This document shows positions 51,111 to 60,900 of a stretch of DNA of 64,000 nt, piece by piece. The DNA comes from Tritrichomonas musculus (Eukaryota > Parabasalia > Tritrichomonadida > Tritrichomonadidae). Below the pieces are notes generated by a model. That model was not told the DNA's origin. It made no database searches and worked only from the letters and a program-made list of their open reading frames with translations. Positions within the stretch are counted from its first letter, which is position 1. Each line of letters begins with the position of its first letter. The stretch is taken from NCBI GenBank assembly GCA_039105265.1, contig JAPFFF010000001.1, forward strand, positions 10,292,001 through 10,356,000, in the 5' to 3' direction. Position numbers and translations under genes: made by a program.

Positions 51111-51212
51111 TAGAATATTCCTAACAATTCGCTCAATATTCCTACAAACAGCTCAAGATTCTTACGAACGGCACAAGATTCCCAACAATTCGCTCAATGT
51201 TCTCCTCAGATT
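51111..51212 (+). repeat. Degenerate 20-bp tandem array
   Basis: Units at 51131, 51151, 51171 and 51192 share GCTCAAxATTC and ACAA. More degraded relatives follow to about 51295. An open frame across it is a product of the repeat. Confidence 0.7.
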
Positions 51213-52215
51213 ATTATTTACTGAAACATCTCAAATTCTTATCATTCATCTCGATATTTTCTTTATTTAACTCAATATACTGACAAAAAGCTCAAGATTA
51301 AAATTTTCAATTGAAAATTATCATAGCCAACTCAATATCGAGATCGATATTCACAAAACAGCCTCAATTATTTTGAAATTTAAATTAACTCTCAATACAT
51401 TATGTATGTAAATCAATATCATCATCTATTTTATAATCAATAAACTAAAATTTTTGTTTTTTTAAATTAAAATTTTGATTTTTAAATTATAAACGATTAA
51501 AAAAGGTCAATTTGTATAGTGAATATTTTGGTTTTTACCTTATTATATTGCATTTAACTTATATGTTTTTCATGAAAATAACTAATTATATACTAATTAA
51601 TCATGAATTAAAAACTAGTGTATGGAGAATTTATAGCATTAATCATTATTCTTATAAATAATAGAATTGTAATTTGATCAGTTTTTTGACAACCTCATTT
51701 CAAATGAAAGAACACTAGCAGTACTATGTAATCAGATAGAAAGATCTTTCAATACTATAATATTGAATGATATAGAAAAAGATTATTACTTGTAGAAAAA
51801 TGACTATGATGAGATTTTATAACATTTGAAAAGTTCTCTTTCTATAGAGTTGATTTATCCTAATTAATTCAGTTAATCTTTTATATTTTTAGAAAAAAGT
51901 GAAATTTTTAGAAAAAATGTGAAACTTTTTGATAAGACGAAAAATCAGTCTCTTTTTTTTTTTGTTCGTTTAAGAAGAACATCAGGTTCACATCATATAT
52001 TCTTGAAATTGTTGACTTCTGAGAAATTGATGGTAATAATATTTGCAATATATTAAATAATTGATGAATTTGAACTTGCTAAAAAGGGGAGAAAATATGT
52101 TCAAAGTAATAGTATAAGCTTAAATTTTAATTTGATATAATATCTTTCATCAAAAATAATCGCAAATAGAGAAAAATGCAATTTATTAACAGATAATATA
52201 TGGTATAAACATTAC

Positions 52216-54662
52216 TTATAACACGAATGATACAAGCTTTCGTTTCGCAACAGGATGTCTCTTCTCAATACCGGTAACGACCTTAAACATCCTCACTCGA
52301 TCTTTCAATATATCATCCATCCACTTATTGGACTTGCACTCGAGGTCCTCATTGTTAATTCGGCATTTAAGTAAGTTAGTACACTTCCATCCATAACAGT
52401 CTAGTATCTCGACTACATCACCTTCTTTAACTATCTCATCGATCTTCTGGAGCTTATTACTATTAATGTATTTGTGCTTAAAGAACTCATCTTTGTATGC
52501 TTTCCAATTCTATATACTACCTCCTACATCGATAGTAGAGTTCTCATATACTTCATCATCACCTTTATCTTCTTCTCGAAGCTCATCATATATATCTATA
52601 ACTTCCATTACAGGTTGTAAGTTCTTACATTTCTTATATGCAATACCATGCTTCTCGATAATATAACACCATTTACCAGTATCTCTGCCATAGATCTTAT
52701 TGGTCCCATCGAGCATATACCATTCACCGTAATGTGAAGAAGTTAGATCTAGATCACTACGACTATAAATGAAGTCTTTAAGTTCTCGATCTGCTGGGTA
52801 TATTAGTAATGGAGTTGTTAGTGTTAACTTGTTATCTGGACTAACTGCTAATAAATATCGCGTACGACACTTGGTAGATATATCCCGAAATCCATACACG
52901 TACATCTTAACGTTATCTTCCATGTCTAACAATCTCTTGTAATATGTCTTCGGTTTCATTAACTCTGTTACTAAGTAATTACATAGTTGCATACGTAACT
53001 GCTTAGCTGCTTGTGCATCTTCTTGTAGTTTAACACCTTCATCGTTAACCTCTTGTACGACAGCATCTACTTTCTTGTTATCAGCTTTAATAGTCTTAAT
53101 TGTATCATCATGTTTCTTCATAAACATCTTCTCATCTTCTAACTCTTTCAAATATTGTTGTTCTATAGTGTTTCTCATTTCGGCGAGAATAAAATAGACT
53201 GTGGAGTCGATAAACTTAATTAGTACGTTATCGGTTTTAAGTGTCGATATATTCTTGGTGTTAATAACTCGGAATTTCGTTATCGAATTATCTTCGAGAT
53301 TATTTGTATTAAGCTCATCTAACTTGTATATTGGAGCGAATCGTTTATTACCATTCGTTAAGTATGTTACGAGCTCATCTAATTCGAATCGTTTAGTAAT
53401 ATTCGGTACGAGAACCTTCTCATAACAGTGTTCTCTTATTATTAACTCTTCCCCATCTCGCTTACATGTAACTACTAGTATTGGAAGATTAAAGCTAAAT
53501 AGTTTAAGTACATTGTTTATGTAATTATCGGTAATGTTGTACAAGTAGAATCCATTTACTTTGCCGGTAATGTCGTTAACGAAGTATGAGAACAGTGCTA
53601 TTTTGTTATCTAAATCGACGACGAGTGAGTTATATTCTAATTTGTTTAATACAGACTTCCATTGGTTGTTAATGGGATCCTGATAGATTAATTCTTGTGG
53701 AAGTAGTTCGGTGAGATAATTAAGATGGTTGTGGATGTACTCTTCACTAACAGCATTGTTGTTTATATAGAATGTGATCTCCAATCGTAACAAACCTGTA
53801 TCCAAACTATCGTTAATGCTGTTTCGTAACTGCTCATCTGGATTGTATAACCAATCCGCTATATGTGATCCGATCTTACCTCTAACGGACTCTCGATAGA
53901 TTGGACGAACTTGTTATAGAACTTATATCTAACTTTACCGTGTTCTGTGTTATGGATGAAGGTAAGACAGTTCTTACCAACTAGTTTGTCGTTATCCATA
54001 ATTAAATAATCGCCATCATTATTGGAACCTTCCATAACATAATCGTTGTTGTCTATCAGATACTGGATCACCTCTTCTTTGTTAATAACACCAGCGAAGT
54101 CTTGTGTGAAGTCGATATCGTTAATGTAGATACCTTCATCATTAAAGGATTTAATAGCTTCTTCGCTAGTAATTAATGCGAATACATCGTTAACTGGAAT
54201 CGCTGGTAATGCAACTTTAATGTGTTGTTTATAGTATTCACTTTCTTTGCTACTATACGTCGGTTTTATATATCGTTTGTTAACGTTAATATTGTGGGAT
54301 TGTAATATTCGTTTAATCTTAGATGTGTGTTCTGCGAGGTACTTCGATAGATAATCGTTCTTGTTCTTGTTATGCGGATCTATTGGAACCATGTAATAGA
54401 AGATAACGTTGTCGCAAAATCTATCACTTAATGGATTAAGTTTATGGTTGTTAGCAGATCTCTCTGTGAAATCTATATCGGATATATCGTTCTAGTTAAT
54501 CGTTTTCGTGAGATTATACAACATCGTTTCCGGTTTAACGTTCTTGCGCTGTACGTGCTTTAACGGAATCGTTATCGAATACGAACTAATATCGTTTATA
54601 GTAATCTCTTTACGAGTGTGGAAGTCGAGTTTGAATAATCTGGCTTCTTCTTCGCTGTTCAT
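52216..54662 (-). pseudogene. Long decayed gene of the element
   Basis: Coding-like sequence of about 800 codons in several pieces, with about three breaks. It is rich in D, N, I and Y, with a coiled-coil-like part in its second half. No known domain is recognised. The head is preceded by the element's promoter-like motifs (54729-54784). Confidence 0.55.
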
Positions 54663-54728
54663 GTTTCATTTAAAGTAAAATGTTACATGCGGAGATGATC
54701 TTGTGCTAGTTTAATGCAGTAGTAGAAA

Positions 54729-54784
54729 TAAAAAAGTTAAATTAAAATTGGTTTAGAATAGTTGGATCGTTTACGTTGGATCAT
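54729..54784 (-). promoter_or_regulatory. Promoter-like motif pair of the element (copy 1)
   Basis: On the minus strand GTAAACGAT (54784-54776), then AACTTTTTTA (54738-54729), upstream of the long decayed gene. The same pair precedes two other genes of the element, which supports a shared promoter. Confidence 0.5.
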
Positions 54785-54848
54785 TAGTGATATTCATTTA
54801 CGATAAGTTCGTTAGTGATATACATTTATGATCGACTCTTAACGATAC

Positions 54849-54861
54849 AAACCAAAAATAA
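54849..54861 (-). terminator. TTATTTTTGGTTT 3' motif (copy 1)
   Basis: It lies 48 nt downstream of the 249-aa gene's stop. An identical 13-mer follows the other two short genes. A role in 3'-end formation is inferred from its position. Confidence 0.4.
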
Positions 54862-54909
54862 TAGACCTACTGCGCAGATGATCCTACGCAAGTGACCATT
54901 CGATGGGTC

Positions 54910-55659
54910 TTATGATCTAAATAAATCAATTAAGTCTGAATCTTTTGATCGTAATTTCAAGATATGTTGATTATTTTCGAACGCATCTTCGATGATAATG
55001 TCTTCGCTTTGTAAATAGAATGGTATGTGTTCACCGATTAATTCATCGCTTTTAGCTAACATCGATTTATAATCATCTTTGATATCTTCTAATTGTTTTA
55101 GCAAAGTAGTTCGTTCATCTGGAGTTATCTTTCTATCCATGATCTTCTCTTTCAGATGATTATATAGATTATGATCATCAATAGCTTTTCGTATATGATT
55201 AACGATATCGATCAAATTATCGTTTGACGTTACTCTGATACTTACTGGAATTTGATATACTTGTACATATTCATTCGGTAGATTATCCATAACTATTTCA
55301 TGTATATCATCTGTTGATAACGTTTCACATATTTCTTTGTTAACTCGTGTAATTACATCTTTGTATTTATCATATGCGTCATTATCAAATTTTCGAACGA
55401 ATAGATCAAACTTAATCAAACCAGTTCTCCATTTAACAGACATATGACGAACACCGATTATTTTTTCACCGAGATTGGATGTTCTCCATTCAGCTGGATA
55501 TTTAAAGTAAATTCTGTTGAAGTGTTCATCATTATCGGTATAATATTTAGTGGTTCCGTGATCACCTTCAACTCTTATCGAATCAACTACAGAGTTATAA
55601 ACCGTTTCGATTGGTAAAGAAATGTGTTCATCTTCTGTGTTATCTCTTCTATAACTCAT
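54910..55659 (-). CDS. Element gene, 249-aa protein of unknown function
   Basis: ATG at 55659. The first 130 residues look like a beta-rich fold (RIYFKYPAEW, KIIGVRHMSVKWR, LIKFDLFVRKF) and the rest is helical, ending in short strands. No enzyme motif is seen. A capsid or structural role is possible for a virus-like element but is unproven. It is only 27 bp downstream of the next gene's stop, so the two may share a transcript. A TTATTTTTGGTTT motif sits in that gap. Confidence 0.6.
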   Translation of the reverse strand: MSYRRDNTEDEHISLPIETVYNSVVDSIRVEGDHGTTKYYTDNDEHFNRIYFKYPAEWRTSNLGEKIIGVRHMSVKWRTGLIKFDLFVRKFDNDAYDKYKDVITRVNKEICETLSTDDIHEIVMDNLPNEYVQVYQIPVSIRVTSNDNLIDIVNHIRKAIDDHNLYNHLKEKIMDRKITPDERTTLLKQLEDIKDDYKSMLAKSDELIGEHIPFYLQSEDIIIEDAFENNQHILKLRSKDSDLIDLFRS

Positions 55660-55666
55660 TTAAGTG

Positions 55667-55679
55667 AAACCAAAAATAA
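55667..55679 (-). terminator. TTATTTTTGGTTT 3' motif (copy 2)
   Basis: It lies 7 nt after the stop of the 125-aa gene and 7 nt before the ATG of the 249-aa gene, so it could act on either. Confidence 0.4.
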
Positions 55680-55686
55680 ACATCAT

Positions 55687-56064
55687 TTACTCTTCATCGT
55701 CAGCGAATTCATCTTCATCGAAAGTTCCACATGGTTCAATCCATTCATTGATTAACACTAACTTAATGATGGTATCGATCTTTGAATCCATTTCATCATC
55801 ATTATCATAGTTAGCTATGAATCGATCATCGAGTTCGTCAAGATCGTCGATGTTGTAGTAGTTGATGATGTTGTCGAGATTGAACTCTGATTCATAGTTG
55901 GTATCATTGAGATAATCACGAAGTGATTCGAGTAGTTCATCGACACTGTTGATGTTAGAGAGATCATTGTTATCGGTGAACCATTCGTGATAGTCTTCAA
56001 TGATTGACTCAATGGTTTCGACTGAATCGATTGGTTCGACTGTGAATTCAATTTTGGTCATCAT
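55687..56064 (-). CDS. Element gene, acidic 125-aa protein
   Basis: ATG at 56064. It is very acidic (D/E about a third of residues), helical, ends FDEDEFADDEE, and has no known domain. About 50 bp upstream is the element's promoter-like block (ATCGTTTAC, as written on the plus strand, at 56114-56122). Small acidic proteins in virus-like elements can be DNA mimics or assembly factors, but nothing here proves either. Confidence 0.55.
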   Translation of the reverse strand: MMTKIEFTVEPIDSVETIESIIEDYHEWFTDNNDLSNINSVDELLESLRDYLNDTNYESEFNLDNIINYYNIDDLDELDDRFIANYDNDDEMDSKIDTIIKLVLINEWIEPCGTFDEDEFADDEE

Positions 56065-56085
56065 ATTATTATTATGATATGACGA

Positions 56086-56158
56086 TAAAAAAATAGTTTG
56101 AATCGAAAGTGAGATCGTTTACGATTGATCGGTGAAGACTATGGTTTTGGACTATCAT
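56086..56158 (-). promoter_or_regulatory. Promoter-like motif set of the element (copy 2)
   Basis: On the minus strand ATGATAGTCC (56158-56149), 26 nt, GTAAACGAT (56122-56114), then AACTATTTTTTTA (56098-56086) and the ATG of the 125-aa gene. Order and spacing match copy 3. Confidence 0.55.
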
Positions 56159-56167
56159 TAATGGTTG

Positions 56168-56180
56168 AAACCAAAAATAA
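56168..56180 (-). terminator. TTATTTTTGGTTT 3' motif (copy 3)
   Basis: It lies 5 nt after the stop of the 107-aa gene and about 100 nt upstream of the next ATG. Confidence 0.4.
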
Positions 56181-56185
56181 TCAAT

Positions 56186-56509
56186 CTAATTCAATTCGAT
56201 CTTGGTCATATTCAATGTACGAGTTATCATTCGATCACTAACATATATACAATCATGTTTGTTTTCATCTGATAATATATTAAACTTCAATGAATTACCG
56301 ATTTTATAAGCTTTTAATGGTTCACTAGCTCCACCAAACATTGGTAGATACCTGTAAATCTGACGTTTACTTTCACTGAAGAAGTAGATTCGTTTATGGA
56401 ATGTATGATGATTGTGAGATACAATTCGTTTAATATCAATTGGCATGACCAACTCAGCGACATCATCACAGTCGAAGTCATCAGCGTGAATGTAGTAGTT
56501 AGTAGTCAT
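56186..56509 (-). CDS. Element gene, 107-aa protein of unknown function
   Basis: ATG at 56509. A compact, His/Tyr/Ile-rich protein with no known domain. It follows the same promoter-like block (TAAAAAAGTT at 56521-56530 and ATCGTTTAC at 56551-56559, plus-strand spelling), and its stop is followed within 6 nt by the shared 3' motif. Confidence 0.55.
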   Translation of the reverse strand: MTTNYYIHADDFDCDDVAELVMPIDIKRIVSHNHHTFHKRIYFFSESKRQIYRYLPMFGGASEPLKAYKIGNSLKFNILSDENKHDCIYVSDRMITRTLNMTKIELN

Positions 56510-56520
56510 TTGTAGTTAAC

Positions 56521-56594
56521 TAAAAAAGTTAGTTCAATATGAGTTTGGCTATCGTTTACAAATGAGTGTTGGAGCTATGGCAATGGACTATCAT
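56521..56594 (-). promoter_or_regulatory. Promoter-like motif set of the element (copy 3)
   Basis: On the minus strand ATGATAGTCC (56594-56585), 25 nt, GTAAACGAT (56559-56551), then AACTTTTTTA (56530-56521) and the ATG of the 107-aa gene 11 nt later. Confidence 0.55.
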
Positions 56595-56608
56595 AAGGGG
56601 TCAGCGAT

Positions 56609-56665
56609 GGCTGATCCATTCGCTAAGCTGGGCGGAGGATACGTAGTATCCGGAGCACAGCTTAG
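56609..56665. repeat. Two consecutive hairpins
   Basis: First, TCAGC-GATG-GCTGA (56611-56624 region). Second, a longer one: CTAAGCTG (56623-56630) pairs with CAGCTTAG (56658-56665), and inside it GGATAC (56637-56642) pairs with GTATCC (56646-56651) around a 3-nt loop, with a symmetric 6+6 nt internal loop. The region is unusually GC-rich for this window and marks the right edge of the element. Confidence 0.7.
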
Positions 56666-56690
56666 TATTGCTACTCCTTAATAAAATATT

Positions 56691-57159
56691 CATCATTTAT
56701 ATCTTAAAATTATGCGATAGTTTTTTGTTATAAATTTATAAATAATCTAATTTGTTAAAAATGTATATAATATAAAATTAAAATGCTAATTTCATGAGAA
56801 AATTGTTGGTGAATACACCTCTACCGTATACTACTGTTTTTGAATATGTTGTTTGCTGGTATTTACTGTTCTATTGATAATAACAGTCGTTTATAGGTAC
56901 TTGCTTACTTTTGTTTGTGGATTATTTGAATACTCGTGGTTGCAATTTGCTTTTTTGTGTTGTTACTTGCTTGTTAGTGGCTGCTTCTGAACAAAAAGAA
57001 TTTAGCAAAATGACAAGGCCACTTAAATTACCCTTTTATACCAAAATTACCCTTGTGCGAAAGAGGGTATTAAAAAGTTGCAATTAGCAAATAAAATATT
57101 CAAAAAATGAGGATAAAATTTTATACTCAAAAAGTTTAATTGAATGAATATTTTTTAAT
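56691..57159. other. Spacer between the element and SCAMP
   Basis: 469 bp. From about 56800 to 57000 it is G/T-skewed on the plus strand, with no open frame of note. Two AAATTACCC copies (57024-57055) recall one at 51026 on the other side of the element, in the same orientation. The SCAMP promoter must be in the last 100 bp. Confidence 0.55.
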
Positions 57160-57837
57160 ATGGATAGGCAGCAACGTTATGAAGCTATCAAAGCCAAAGA
57201 AGCTGAACTTGAGCGTCGTGAAGAAGCCCTTCGAAAAAATAATGTTGATATTGTAAATGAAAAGCCTCCTAATTTCCCTCCTCACTGTCCATTTGTTCGT
57301 CATGATATTGCTGCAGACATTCCAATTGAATTTATAACTACAATGAAAATTGCATTCGTTCTTTTCTGTTTTACATCAGCCACACTATTCATTAATTTGA
57401 TTTCCTGCGGCACGACAGTTACAATTAAAGTTGGAAAAGGCAAAGGCTACAGCTTAGGATATAATCTTGTTTTTGGTATACTTTATTTCCTTTTAACAAT
57501 TCCTTTAGCATTCAAAATCAATTACTACAGATTATACACGCAATGTACACAACGAAATGTCAAAATGACATGGTTTGCTTTGGAAGGAATTTATATCGCT
57601 TTTCACGCATATGCAAGTGCTGGCGTTAAAAATTCAGGCCTAATTGGTCTTATCGCTTTAATTGATGCCTTATCAGCTGGTTCAGGTGCTGCTAAATGTT
57701 TTTGCACAATTTCTGGATTATGTTGGTTAATTGCAACTGCTGGTCAAGTATTTCTATTCGGAAATGTTATGAAGGTAACCAGAGGTCCTGCTCCTGCAGC
57801 TAATAATAGCCCATATTCACCAGTTATCGATAACTGA
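57160..57837 (+). CDS. SCAMP (secretory carrier membrane protein)-like
   Basis: A 225-aa, four-pass membrane protein of the post-Golgi/endosomal recycling route. It has a short N-terminal coiled coil (about 3-27: KAKEAELERREEALRKN), then the SCAMP landmark PPNFPPHCPFVRHDIAADIPIEF, then hydrophobic helices at about 62-85, 100-120, 130-160 and 180-205. The cytosolic NPF repeats of animal SCAMPs are missing, as in plant and short protist forms. The family E peptide region is replaced by INYYRLYTQCTQRN. It is single-exon. Confidence 0.86.
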   Translation: MDRQQRYEAIKAKEAELERREEALRKNNVDIVNEKPPNFPPHCPFVRHDIAADIPIEFITTMKIAFVLFCFTSATLFINLISCGTTVTIKVGKGKGYSLGYNLVFGILYFLLTIPLAFKINYYRLYTQCTQRNVKMTWFALEGIYIAFHAYASAGVKNSGLIGLIALIDALSAGSGAAKCFCTISGLCWLIATAGQVFLFGNVMKVTRGPAPAANNSPYSPVIDN

Positions 57838-57932
57838 AAAAATTAATAATTGTATTATTAAATAAAAATTAAAATTATTTAAGTGATCCAATTCAGAAAA
57901 AAAAAGTATATATGTGAAAGAGTTATTTATGT

Positions 57933-60900
57933 TTATTCTTCTTTTTCTTCGCCTTCTTCAGTTACTTTAAATCGACATGACCATTCCTCAAATGTTCTTT
58001 GATGTTCTTCAATATAATTATTTTTGACTTGAACAAAATAATTTTCACATCCCTTAAATGCAAAATAGTCTGTATCAATAGAAATAAGTTGTCCAACGCC
58101 TTCAACGATGTTATATTCTTCTAAATCAGAACCAATGCTAGATATTATTTTAAGATCATTTTCAAAGGATTCTTCATTAAAATCATTTTCAGGAGGAACT
58201 ATGAAAATGATTACTGTGTCTGGGAAAACTGTTATAAATTCAATAGTACTACCATTCAAGCAAAGATTATGTCCTTTATCTGTAATCATAGGAATAATGA
58301 GATATTCATCTAAATCCTGATCTTCTTCTGAAGCATTATCATCAACCAATGAGCAGTAATAAGTATTTGGTTCATCATATTTAACTTTTTTAAATATTGT
58401 TCTTAGAAGAGATTTGATTGCTTTAATTAATCGTTCTTCATACGATTTCTGTGGAGGTGGAGGAGGTACCATAATTTCATGACGAGGGATATTAATTGCA
58501 TGAGTATATTGATGAATGCTTGAAAATGTTGGACGTTGATATATTGGAACTGTAGGAGGTGGTCTGTATCGATTTGAACGTTCTTGTAATTCCCTTAATC
58601 TTCGTAATCTATCTTGTCTGGCCATTTCTATTTGTCGTTGCATTTCTTCACTTTCTCTTTGATTTCGAATTAGCCTTGATAACATTCCAGGGTGATCATT
58701 AATATATTGCTGATCATTATCGCTCAATGAACGAATTGTATTTAGTGATTTATTAACATTTTCATTTCCATCCATGATTTCCATTAATTGATCAATTTGT
58801 TGAGAATCGTATTTTTTCAAATTAGTCAAAACATCAGTTTTTCCTTCAGATACAATTGTAACAATTGACGAAAGAATGTCTGAATTTAAAGTATTGAGAA
58901 TCAATTGTTCCATTTGCTGAGAAGTGTAAGGGAAAAGAGCCTTATATTTTTCATCTTTAATAAACAAATCTCTTAGTTTCAATATTAAGCTTACAAAAGT
59001 TCCATCTTGTTTATTTCCTTGATATTGTTTAATCTTATCATCAATGCGCTTGCCAACGTTTTCACGAGTTATTCTTTTTGCCATTCCATTATAAACACCA
59101 TCAAGAACATCTTCAATTTGAGGAATAACGCACATTCCTTTAACATCATAATTGATAAGATTATTAGTTGCTATTTCCAATAGTTCTTCCTCATTAACAT
59201 CATCAATTGATGCCTCTTGTGAAATGAATTTTCCATTTTGATTGAGGTAAATTTTCTCAGTCACAAGTTCTCTATGGAATTGATGCGACTTGTGCATGAA
59301 ATGAAGGAAATTTGAATACCAATTAACGATGAAATTCTCATCTTTGTCTTGAAGGAATGATGATTTGAATATATTTTTAATTTCTTTGATATCTCCTTTC
59401 CTTGTCAATTCTTGAATGATGTATTTCGCTAAAAATCTTGTGGCTTGATTGATGCACTTTTCTAAGCCTTGAAGATTGAAATCTGAAATTATTTCTTCCT
59501 TCAATTGAATTGGTCGAATTTGATTTATCAATTCAGTGTAATCAATTGGTTCTATTAAATCGAAAAATTCTTTTCTTATTTGATTTCCTGATTCACTTTG
59601 TAAGCAAATCAATTTTATTGTGATTTCGTAGACATCTGCAGGGTTCTTTTTCGGTTGTATATAAATGTTTCTTCCTTTCCGAACAGAGACTGGGTCAGAC
59701 ATATCAATTTGATGAATTATTTCATCTGCGATTTTTGTCATGTCCATCTTTTGATGACCAGGGAAGCAAGTGATTCTTTTATCCATCAATTGAGAGTAAA
59801 TGTCGTAATTTCCATTTGATAAAATGTTCTTGATTGTCTGAGGAATGTTGTCATCGATGTAAACGTATGTTGAAACGCCGAAGAATGAATCTTGTCTTGG
59901 AATGATTGGCGATGACAAAACTTTTGAGAAATTGTTGTCTTTCATAAAGACGATGTAATCATTCATCCATTCCATTGTCTCGTCGATATTTCTGCCAATT
60001 GTTTTTGATAGTAAAGCAACAGGAGTTGGTTCTTTTGATTTTCCAAAGAAAATTAGCTTTTCAAGCATCATTTCAAAGACAACAGGATCTGAATTCCTCC
60101 ACACGTCAACTGGAAGATCATCAAGTGTTTTCTTATTGACGTTGAATTGGAGATCATTAAGATAACGAATGATTTTAAGTCTTGGACTTGATTCATCAAC
60201 TTCATAAATTGGAACTAATTCTGTAATCATTAAAGATATTTGTTCTTTAAGTTCTTTGTCTTTAATGGTTGAAAGTTGTCCGTTGATATCATTAAGAACA
60301 TCATTTGTTTTGTAATTTTGAAACGGTCTTAATGGAAGCCTGATTGAATGATGAATTAAAATGTCATTAAGTGACCTATTAAACAAAGTACTATAAATTG
60401 TTTTGACTTCTTCTGGGATATTTTTTTCTCGATCAGATCGAAGTTCATTGTGTGATTTAAAAACGCCTTTTATGTTAGGAATAATTGCATTTTTTGATAG
60501 AGAAACTTTTGATTTCGGATCTTTTTCTCCTGATTTTTTAATGAATGAAATCAATTCATTTAGAAAAACTATTCGAGACTGATCATCTTCAAATTGGGTC
60601 ATGTTTGCCAAGCATTTGGCTGCTGCAATTTCTTCAATGAATTTATCAATACTTTTCGCATATTGTGTTTCGCAGAGGACTTCATACCACTTCTCAAGCT
60701 CTTGTTCAATGACAATGTTATCATGGAAGTATTTACGATACAGCATCCATAATTCTTTTCTTAATGCAGGTGTTCCTGCTTTTGGGAAAAACATTGATTT
60801 GATTGGCGCTGTTGTTCCAGTCATTGTTTTTACGAGTGGTTGACTTAGCAAAGTCTTGATTCGAGGAGTGTAAGTAGAATCGACTACCCATCGATGATCA

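Larger units (their letters stand above)
50585..52215. other. Gene-poor repetitive flank
   Basis: About 1.6 kb without a believable gene. It contains two roughly 40-bp direct repeats (50813 and 50892) with the palindromic core ATGAATTTTTCAT, a short GC-richer patch (50850-50885), and degenerate 20-21-bp tandem units around 51110-51210 (GCTCAATATTCCTACAAACA and variants). This may be the edge of, or a target site for, the neighbouring element, but no clean terminal repeat was found. Confidence 0.6.
52216..56690 (-). mobile_element. Virus-like or Maverick-like element remnant, family unproven
   Basis: All genes here lie on the minus strand, are tightly spaced, use more CpG and GC than flanking host genes, and share promoter-like and 3' motifs not seen elsewhere in the window. 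Parts: a long decayed gene (52216-54662), and three short intact-looking genes (54910-55659, 55687-56064, 56186-56509). Trichomonad genomes are known to be full of Mavericks (Polintons), which is why that family is proposed. Integrase, DNA polymerase B, ATPase and protease genes are absent from view and no long terminal repeats were found, so this would be an internal or truncated piece. Overall it looks broken (about three breaks in the long gene) but not ancient, since the short genes are still open. Confidence 0.42.

Noticed and set aside
56562-56681. 39-codon plus-strand frame across the double hairpin
   Set aside because: It runs over the promoter-like boxes of the opposite-strand gene and the hairpin arms. 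Base composition follows the hairpins, not codons.
51026-57055. AAATTACCC copies on both sides of the element as terminal repeats
   Set aside because: They are only nine bases, in direct and not inverted orientation, and do not extend. Too weak for element ends.
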